Of a DNA stretch of 64,000 bases, positions 58,322-64,000 are shown one piece after another (positions within the stretch are counted from its first letter, which is position 1; every line of letters starts with the position of its first letter). The notes beneath the pieces are model-generated. The model saw only the letters and a program-made list of their open reading frames with translations, was not told where the DNA came from and made no database searches. Both the position numbers and the translations under genes were made by a program. The stretch is from positions 100,747 to 164,746 of the forward strand of contig NZ_JAGTXB010000020.1 of the NCBI RefSeq assembly GCF_018224885.1. The letters are read 5' to 3'. This DNA comes from Chitinophaga hostae. Lineage in GTDB: Bacteria; Bacteroidota; Bacteroidia; Chitinophagales; Chitinophagaceae.

Positions 58322-61081
58322 TTATAATTTGTAACGTACGCCCAGCAGGTAAGTTTGTTTGTAATATTCTTTCCTGATCAGTGTTTCATTGGTCTTGCCC
58401 TGACCGGGTATGGCGGCATTTTTATCGTTGGCGCCTTTGATGAATATTTCTGCCGGCGTATTCAGCAGGTTGCCCGCTTTGGCGAAAATGCTGAAGTTGT
58501 TACCGAATCTTTTTTCCACAGAGATATCCATCTGTATAAATCCTTTCTGCCAGAAATCATTATCCACAAACTGCGATACCACATTGATACGTGGGCCGGT
58601 ATAGCTGCCCGCCAGCTGGGCATCCCAACCGTGTTGTGTGTCTTTGTACAGCACAGACAGGTTAGCGATGTGGGCCGACTGGCCATACAGTGGTCTTGTT
58701 TGCTGGGTAGCGCCGGTGTGGATATCACCTTTGTCGTCCCGGTAGCGATAGCTCTTGGTAGTAGTGATGGAAGAATTAGTATAGGTATAATTGGCCTTGA
58801 AGCCTATGTTGTGGAAAAATTTGATGTAATCCAGTTCCAGTCCGTAGTTACGGGCGGTACCAAAGTTGCCTGGCATATAAAACTGATCCTGGCCGCGGAT
58901 ACCGCCGGGAACAATTGTATTTTCAATAGGATCTTTGATGCTCTTATAAAATACGCCTACCAGTAACTGATCGGTATGATTTGGAAACAGTTCGTAGCGC
59001 AGGTCGAGGTTATCGGCAATGGCGCGTTTAAGATCCGGGTTACCTACTTCGGTGTATTCTTCCTGCACAATAGGACCGGGAACCAGTTCAAAGAAGCCGG
59101 GGCGGTTCAGTGAACGGAAGTAGGAAGCATGCAGGTTCTGGTGTTTGGCAAGTTCGTACTTCAGCGTAAGACTGGGCAATACATCCGTGTATACCTGGTT
59201 GCCGTTGGGACGTGGCTCACCTTTGGGGAACAGCATATGATATCCCTGGTTGGTATGTTCTACACGTACGCCGCCGGTTACTTCGAGTGAGGACGCTTTG
59301 AATTTGAACATACCGTAGCCGGCAGCGGTTTTTTCGGATGCGTCGTAGGTCAGTGCATTATCAACCGAACCGGTTGGGTTTTGTAATTCCCATTTGATGT
59401 CTGTGTAGCTGTTAAAGTCTTTGCCATATACATCGTTCACGTTAAGTGGTTTGAATACATAGTTGTTGACGAAACTGCTTCTTTGTTTATCGCGGTACAA
59501 TCCACCGGCGGAGAAATCGACTTTTGTACCGGCGATTTTTGCCGTATAGGTAAGATCTGCATAACCGGCAATATCATTATCTGTATTGCGTTCCCAGCGA
59601 CGGGTGGCCTGGTCTATGGTATTGCGTGTTTCCTGGAAGTTTTTTCGTACGCCATCTATACTGATAGTGGTATTGTCAGGCACTTCGTTCTGTGCGGAGG
59701 AAGCTACAGCCGACCATTGCAACTTTAGCCTGCCGGGGATGAGCTTATGCTCGCCATGCAGTGTAGAGTTGAAGATCCGCTGATTTATTTTCCTGGAACG
59801 GTCTTTAAATGTGATCTGGGCATTCCCGGCGGCAGGATCAAACTCGGCATTGGAGATATTGGTGGTGATACCTGAACGGGTCTGGTAGCTTTGCAGGTTC
59901 ATGTAGGAGGTGTAGAGCGATACTTTATTGTCGTCGTTAAAGGCATAATCTACCTTGCCATGAAGGCCACCTCGTTTTTGTTGCTCGCTGTACTGGCGGT
60001 TTTCCATACCGGTGATCACCTGGATTTTATCTGTCTCCACAGCAGCAGCATTATAAAAAGTGCTGGTAGTGCCACGATAATTGTTCTGGAAGCTACCTGC
60101 CAGGATTACGCCCAGCTTATTATCAAAGAAGCGCTGACCAACGGATAAACCCGCTACCACATTGGGTGCAAAGTTTTTAGGCTGATAGTTCAGGGTACCG
60201 GTGGCAAAATCGGCGGGAGTAGCTTTGTAGTTTTTGCCATTGATTTCATAAGGTGATTTGCCGCGGATGCCGCCGGCGTCAAAACCGGTGTAACCTTTAT
60301 CGAGGAGTATCTGGCTGTAACCGGTGGCGATGTTAGCATTGACAGACAGCTTATTGGGTGCATCTTTCATGACCATGTTGACCACGCCGCCAATGGCATC
60401 ACCTTCCATGTTGGGCGTTAATGTTTTGTATACTTCCAGGCGTTCCAGCAGTTCGGATGGGAAAAGATCCAGCGGAACATAGCGGTATTTATTATCCGGA
60501 CTGGGTATTTTCACGCCGTTGATCAAGGTGTAGTTGTATCTTTTATCCATGCCGCGGAGAATGGCATACTGTCCGTCGCCATTGCTGCTGCGTTCTATGG
60601 ATACGCCGGAAACGCGCTGGATCACGTTGGCCACCGTTAAATCGGGTGATACCTCTATGGCGGCGCCGGATACCACGTTCATGATTTGTACCGACTGTTG
60701 TTCCAGCTTCCTGGCTGTTTTTTCGGTAGATCCTTTGGTGTTGGCAGAAACTACCACCTCGCTGAGACTCTTGCTGTTGCGGTCGCTCAGGTAAATGGCG
60801 ATATGCGGATTGTCTTTCTCCGTTACTGTTACCTGTTTTGTTAATGTTTTGTAGGTAAGATGGGAAATAACGAGGGTAAACTGCCCTGGTGTTACCTTTT
60901 TGAATTCGAAGGAACCATCCAGGCCGGTAAGGGCTACCAGTTTGGTTTGTTCCAGTATAACGGTAACGCCTACCAGCGGTTCCCCGGTTTTCTGATCGTA
61001 AACATGTCCTTTCAGACCATCCGCTTTAGCGATGGCGGTGCTGAGCAGCAGACATAAAAACGTTTTTAAAAGTGTCTTCAT
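58322..61081 (-). CDS. TonB-dependent outer-membrane receptor (locus 2)
   Basis: 919 residues from the ATG at 61081 (MKTLLKTFLCLLLSTAIAKA, signal peptide); the frame is open to 61174 over promoter DNA. Carboxypeptidase-regulatory-like domain (~22-105, GHVYDQKTGEPLVGVTVILE), plug (~110-245, AILRGMDKRYNYTLINGVKI, VYKTLTPNMEGDAIGGVVN) and barrel ending YKQTYLLGVRYKL. No STN domain, no SusD. The plug is almost the same as that of the receptor at 26508-29279. Its operon carries a phytase and a phosphatase, so inositol phosphates or their hydrolysis products are the likely cargo. A TPR/HTH regulator lies upstream on the same strand. Confidence 0.94.
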   Translation of the reverse strand: MKTLLKTFLCLLLSTAIAKADGLKGHVYDQKTGEPLVGVTVILEQTKLVALTGLDGSFEFKKVTPGQFTLVISHLTYKTLTKQVTVTEKDNPHIAIYLSDRNSKSLSEVVVSANTKGSTEKTARKLEQQSVQIMNVVSGAAIEVSPDLTVANVIQRVSGVSIERSSNGDGQYAILRGMDKRYNYTLINGVKIPSPDNKYRYVPLDLFPSELLERLEVYKTLTPNMEGDAIGGVVNMVMKDAPNKLSVNANIATGYSQILLDKGYTGFDAGGIRGKSPYEINGKNYKATPADFATGTLNYQPKNFAPNVVAGLSVGQRFFDNKLGVILAGSFQNNYRGTTSTFYNAAAVETDKIQVITGMENRQYSEQQKRGGLHGKVDYAFNDDNKVSLYTSYMNLQSYQTRSGITTNISNAEFDPAAGNAQITFKDRSRKINQRIFNSTLHGEHKLIPGRLKLQWSAVASSAQNEVPDNTTISIDGVRKNFQETRNTIDQATRRWERNTDNDIAGYADLTYTAKIAGTKVDFSAGGLYRDKQRSSFVNNYVFKPLNVNDVYGKDFNSYTDIKWELQNPTGSVDNALTYDASEKTAAGYGMFKFKASSLEVTGGVRVEHTNQGYHMLFPKGEPRPNGNQVYTDVLPSLTLKYELAKHQNLHASYFRSLNRPGFFELVPGPIVQEEYTEVGNPDLKRAIADNLDLRYELFPNHTDQLLVGVFYKSIKDPIENTIVPGGIRGQDQFYMPGNFGTARNYGLELDYIKFFHNIGFKANYTYTNSSITTTKSYRYRDDKGDIHTGATQQTRPLYGQSAHIANLSVLYKDTQHGWDAQLAGSYTGPRINVVSQFVDNDFWQKGFIQMDISVEKRFGNNFSIFAKAGNLLNTPAEIFIKGANDKNAAIPGQGKTNETLIRKEYYKQTYLLGVRYKL

Positions 61082-61165
61082 TTTTAATGAATTTGATACC
61101 GTTCGAGTTAGTTGCAAATGGTATCGCAAATGTGATCTGCCGCGTAAAAAATTGCAAGAAAGTGC

Positions 61166-61223
61166 CGTAAGCAAAACGTATACAGCGTTAACAAGCGCGT
61201 AAACAAAGCGTAATCAGCGTATA
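61166..61223 (-). promoter_or_regulatory. Array of six (T/A)TACG half-sites in a 32-bp tandem duplication
   Basis: On the plus strand CGTAA/CGTAT/CGTTAA units start at 61166, 61177, 61186, 61198, 61209 and 61218; steps of 11, 9, 12, 11 and 9 bases, so the three-unit pattern occurs twice with a 32-base shift. It lies 85-142 bases upstream of the receptor gene. The whole gap 61082-61420 also holds a 12-bp palindrome ATAGTTAACTAT (61245-61256) and the regulator's terminator. A multi-site operator is likely; the protein is unknown, the neighbouring TPR/HTH regulator being the first candidate. Confidence 0.55.
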
Positions 61224-61321
61224 CAAATGAACTGTAAGTAGTTGATAGTTAACTATTTATTTGTAACAAGAACCGCCATTACCATTATGTTAACAAGCAA
61301 AAAGCAGAAAGTGTAAAGCAA

Positions 61322-61389
61322 AAAGCTATTGTGGCGAATGATCAAACGGATATGAAATTTTGGGCTTAATCATTCGCTACAATAGCTTT
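61322..61389 (-). terminator. Long hairpin after TPR/HTH regulator
   Basis: AAAGCTATTGTGGCGAATGA (61322) is mirrored at 61370-61389 by TCATTCGCTACAATAGCTTT, 20-21 bp with one mismatch that becomes a G-U pair, loop 26 bases. It lies 32 bases after the regulator's stop and is followed on the minus strand by TTTTTGC. It resembles the palindromes in design but not in sequence. Confidence 0.75.
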
Positions 61390-61420
61390 CTGCCTTCTGC
61401 TTCCATAACTCATAATTCTT

Positions 61421-62998
61421 TCACAGTCCATGTACAAAAGTGTTGAGGGTATCGCCTTCGGGGATGTTTAATTTTTTCCGCAGGCGGTACCTGGCTACGC
61501 GTAAGCTATCGGGTGAAATCCCGAGAATGGTAGCCATATCTTTTGAGTCCATATTCATTTTATGGAGGGCCAGCAATTTGATATCGTTGGTGGTAAGATC
61601 GCTGTAGCGTTCATTGAGTTTATCAAAAAACACCTGGTGTACCTGTTCAAAGATGCCGGTAAATTCTTTCCATTGTTTTTCGTGATTTACGTTCTGGTTT
61701 ATTTTCAGCACCAGTTGCTGCAGTTGTTTTTTCTGGTCCCGTTTTTCTTCCTGTACCATCAGTGAGAGGGTATTTCTCAGTTCATCGAGGAATTGGTTGC
61801 GTTGGATCACGTCGAGGGTATGGGTGGCCAGTTGTTTGCTTTTCAGTTCCAGCTGGTCTTTTTGCACGCGGTTGATCTCTGCATTTCTTTCCGATACGGC
61901 CTGGGCCTGGCTGATCTTCAGTTTTTGCCTGGAAATGGTGAGCAGGCAAAGGATCACCAGGAGTACTACTACAATCACTACCGCGGTGTAGATGATGCGG
62001 TTTATCTGATGGCTGTTTTCCAGCTGTATGATCTCATCATTCTTTTTGTTGGTATCATAAATGATCTGGAGGAAGCTCATTTGCTGGTTATTTTGGGCCG
62101 AATATATTTCTGCGAGGCATTTCCGGCTCCACTCCATATAATGGTAGGCGCTGTCGTTGTGCCCGAGCAGGTTGAATGTTTTGGCAATATCCTTACAGGC
62201 TGCGGCTTCCTGGTATTTGTTGTTGGTTTGTTGGGCGATGGCCAGGGCTTCCTTTGAATACGGCATACTTTGTTTGTAGTTACCTGTTTTCCGCAGCACA
62301 TCACCTATATTATTAATGATTTCAATACCTGCCATGCGCTCATGATGCAGTTCGTAGAGTTGCAAGGCGTTGCGGAAGTAGTAAAGGGCGGTATCGTATT
62401 TTTCCAGGTCCTCGTGGATGGTGCCCAGGTGTTCATAGATCCCGGCCATGCCGAAGGTGTCGTGCACGCCCTGGTATTGTTTCAGCGCCAGTTGCTGGAA
62501 ATAGAGGGCGCTGTCGTATTGCTGTTGTTTTTCGTAATGGTGCCCGATATAACCGTATGTTTCTGCGATGCCGGCCCTGTCATTTATTTGTTGGTACAGC
62601 CGCAGGGCTTTGTCGTGCTCATTTTTAGCGGCCTTTTTATTAATATTACGATAATACAGCAGCCCCATATCATTGAGGGTGGCGGCTTCTGCGGCTTTCT
62701 GCCGGTTGGCGGAAAAGAGAGTGGCAGCCTGCTGGTAATATTCCAGCGATTTGGCATAGTGTCCGAGGGTGAAGCAGATCTGTCCCATTTGTTGCAGGCA
62801 TTTGCCTGCACTTACCTCGTCGTTGTTACTTACCGCCTGGTCGTGCATTTTACGGAGGGCCAGGAAGGCCGCATCGGGCGATTGCTGGCTCAGTTTCTCC
62901 GCTGCCTGTAAACGCAGCTGCAGGGAGTCCTGTCCGGCGATACCAGCCATAGGGAAGATAAGCAGGCATAGAACGATTAACCGGAAAAAACGTTTCAT
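61421..62998 (-). CDS. Membrane regulator: periplasmic TPR repeats, one membrane helix, cytosolic HTH
   Basis: 525 residues. Signal peptide (LIVLCLLIFPMAGIAGQ); at least six TPR units (~40-310, e.g. KCLQQMGQICFTLGHYAKSL, AEAATLNDMGLLYYRNINKK, GMAGIYEHLGTIHEDLEKYD); membrane helix (~335-357, IIYTAVVIVVVLLVILCLLT); a coiled coil; and a C-terminal LuxR-like helix-turn-helix (DLTTNDIKLLALHKMNMDSK, LGISPDSLRVARYRLRKKLN). No kinase or receiver domain. Such proteins are frequent in Bacteroidota next to nutrient-uptake operons. It is upstream of the phytate receptor gene, which it may control, and divergent from the DUF1080 gene. Confidence 0.9.
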   Translation of the reverse strand: MKRFFRLIVLCLLIFPMAGIAGQDSLQLRLQAAEKLSQQSPDAAFLALRKMHDQAVSNNDEVSAGKCLQQMGQICFTLGHYAKSLEYYQQAATLFSANRQKAAEAATLNDMGLLYYRNINKKAAKNEHDKALRLYQQINDRAGIAETYGYIGHHYEKQQQYDSALYFQQLALKQYQGVHDTFGMAGIYEHLGTIHEDLEKYDTALYYFRNALQLYELHHERMAGIEIINNIGDVLRKTGNYKQSMPYSKEALAIAQQTNNKYQEAAACKDIAKTFNLLGHNDSAYHYMEWSRKCLAEIYSAQNNQQMSFLQIIYDTNKKNDEIIQLENSHQINRIIYTAVVIVVVLLVILCLLTISRQKLKISQAQAVSERNAEINRVQKDQLELKSKQLATHTLDVIQRNQFLDELRNTLSLMVQEEKRDQKKQLQQLVLKINQNVNHEKQWKEFTGIFEQVHQVFFDKLNERYSDLTTNDIKLLALHKMNMDSKDMATILGISPDSLRVARYRLRKKLNIPEGDTLNTFVHGL

Positions 62999-63055
62999 TT
63001 TATGATAACACGGTATAATTAAGCATAAATAATCCGCAAAGAATGTTTTTTAGTA

Positions 63056-63083
63056 TTAACTGTATGTTACCAAACGGTTAACC
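63056..63083 (+). promoter_or_regulatory. PHO-box-like array: three TTAAC-type hexamers, 11-bp period
   Basis: TTAACT (63056), TTACCA (63067) and TTAACC (63078) start exactly 11 bases apart. The array ends 15 bases before a likely promoter (CTTG at 63099-63102, 20 bases, TATTATTG at 63123-63130). It matches the array at 26410-26448 upstream of locus 1 in motif, spacing and position. Confidence 0.6.
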
Positions 63084-63098
63084 GCCGACATAAAAATG

Positions 63099-63130
63099 CT
63101 TGCGTTCCGATAGTATTTTATATATTATTG
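63099..63130 (+). promoter_or_regulatory. Promoter of DUF1080 gene
   Basis: CTTG, a 20-base spacer and TATTATTG (one base off TAnnTTTG), 54 bases before the ATG at 63184. Confidence 0.45.
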
Positions 63131-63183
63131 TGGCGGCGGTTATTTTTTTTGACCCGAAAATTAGTCCAGTTTAAAAAACGATT

Positions 63184-63957
63184 ATGAAAAGAAAATTCTT
63201 ATTTACCATGCTCTTAGCTGGTGGATTTTGTGCAGCAAACGCCCAGGAGAAAGCTAAACCTGAAGATACAGAGGTATATACCCCGGTGCCACCGGAAGTA
63301 ACGCCCGCCAAAAAAGCCGGTGCCGCACCTTCTGATGCCATCGTATTATTCGACGGGAGCAACCTGGACCAATGGGTAATGGCCGACGACCGCGACAAGC
63401 CCGCTGAATGGCTGGTGGGAAAAGGCATCCTTACCGTTAACAAAAAGGTAGGCAATATCGAAACCAAAAAAGCCTTTAATAACTACCAGCTGCATATTGA
63501 ATGGCGCGTGCCTTCCAATATCACCGGCAGCGGACAGGCCCGCGGCAACAGCGGTGTTTTCCTCGCCTCCCTTGGTAAAGGCGATGCGGGTTACGAATTA
63601 CAGGTATTGGATTCCTATAAAAATAAAACATATACCAACGGACAGGCAGGCAGCATCTACAAACAGTTTGTGCCGTTGGCCAATCCAACACTGCCTCCCG
63701 GCGAATGGAACACTTATGATGTAGTGTGGAATGCACCGGTATTTGGCGCCGATGGCGCATTGGTAAAACCTGCAAAAGTAACCGTGATCTTTAATGGGGT
63801 AGTGGTACAGAACGATGCAGAGCTGAAAGGACCTACACAGTATATCGGACAGGCAGCGTATCGTCAGGCACATGGCGCCAGCCCGATTAAACTGCAGGCA
63901 CATGGGGATAAGAGCGAGCCGCTGAGCTTCAGGAATATTTGGGTGAGAGAGCTGTAG
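63184..63957 (+). CDS. DUF1080 (3-keto-disaccharide hydrolase-like) exported protein
   Basis: 257 residues, signal peptide (FLFTMLLAGGFCAANAQ). After a Pro-rich linker comes one concanavalin-like DUF1080 domain: VLFDGSNLDQWVMADDRDKP, NYQLHIEWRVPSNITGSGQA, RGNSGVFLASLGKGDAGYEL, QVLDSYKNKTYTNGQAGSIY and the closing SEPLSFRNIWVREL. Members bind or cleave sugars, some as 3-keto-glycoside hydrolases; the residues needed are not certain enough to claim activity. It is alone and divergent from the TPR/HTH regulator. Its upstream hexamer array suggests co-control with locus 1. The last 43 bases of the window hold nothing clear. Confidence 0.9.
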   Translation: MKRKFLFTMLLAGGFCAANAQEKAKPEDTEVYTPVPPEVTPAKKAGAAPSDAIVLFDGSNLDQWVMADDRDKPAEWLVGKGILTVNKKVGNIETKKAFNNYQLHIEWRVPSNITGSGQARGNSGVFLASLGKGDAGYELQVLDSYKNKTYTNGQAGSIYKQFVPLANPTLPPGEWNTYDVVWNAPVFGADGALVKPAKVTVIFNGVVVQNDAELKGPTQYIGQAAYRQAHGASPIKLQAHGDKSEPLSFRNIWVREL

Positions 63958-64000
63958 GAGTGGAGTTGATAAAAAGAGATTTACTGAACTTCATAAAAGG

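Noticed and set aside
1..64000. tRNA, rRNA or riboswitch genes
   Set aside because: No cloverleaf ends, CCA-type tails or known riboswitch cores were recognised by eye; a covariance-model scan would be needed to exclude small RNAs.

Overview
This 64 kb window is chromosomal DNA of a Bacteroidota bacterium, most like the Chitinophagaceae (Chitinophaga-type). The grounds are SusC/SusD proteins with an STN signalling domain, an ECF sigma/FecR pair, many lipoproteins with a Bacteroidota-style N-terminus, orphan double-FtsX permeases, a Bacteroidota LptD, and several promoters with the TAnnTTTG -7 element. The species assignment is an inference. I see no rRNA, tRNA, CRISPR array, transposase or integrase.

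Layout. 1-9.8 kb: sulfatase end, aldo/keto reductase, AraC regulator, SRPBCC protein, an asparaginase plus aspartate 4-decarboxylase operon (Asn to Asp to Ala), YceI, GNAT/AhpD-like pair and a divergent MocR regulator. 10-13 kb: lptD and an HxlR regulator. 13.1-23.7 kb: a SusC/SusD nutrient-uptake operon with a zinc peptidase lipoprotein and a DUF4302 lipoprotein, controlled by FecR and an ECF sigma factor, with a second sigma factor divergent. 24-25.8 kb: a large cytosolic-looking protein with transthyretin-like domains. 26.4-33.1 kb: 'locus 1', TonB receptor, beta-helix lipoprotein, beta-propeller lipoprotein, metallophosphoesterase. 33.2-34.4 kb: an AT-rich zeta-toxin-like island. 34.5-45 kb: FtsX permease, a membrane-spanning sensor/transcription factor, cytochrome c, a haem/propeller dehydrogenase-like protein and a GH95 fucosidase. 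45.3-52.3 kb: HipA-like/DUF3037 pair, AlkZ-like protein, WYL regulator, unknown exported protein, HxlR/NmrA divergon, a second aldo/keto reductase. 52.5-63 kb: 'locus 2' on the minus strand, TonB receptor, beta-helix lipoprotein, beta-propeller phytase, purple-acid-phosphatase-like enzyme, di-haem peroxidase, preceded by a TPR/HTH membrane regulator. 63.2-64 kb: DUF1080 protein.

Two things stand out. First, loci 1 and 2 carry the same four protein types in the same order, with paralogous receptors and beta-helix lipoproteins and no SusD. The phytase and phosphatases suggest outer-membrane capture and breakdown of organic phosphate. Locus 1 and the DUF1080 gene share an array of TTAAC-like hexamers at exact 11-bp spacing just upstream of the promoter, the geometry of a PHO box.

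Second, eight intergenic copies of a roughly 180-270 bp near-perfect palindrome (ends CTTGCCCAGGATTA / TAATCCTGGGCAAG) fill gaps between genes, five of them between convergent stop codons. The two arms within each copy share copy-specific changes, including a symmetric tandem expansion of the tips, so arms change together. A second short repeat (TTAGC units) is joined to some copies and supplies the stop codons of neighbouring genes.
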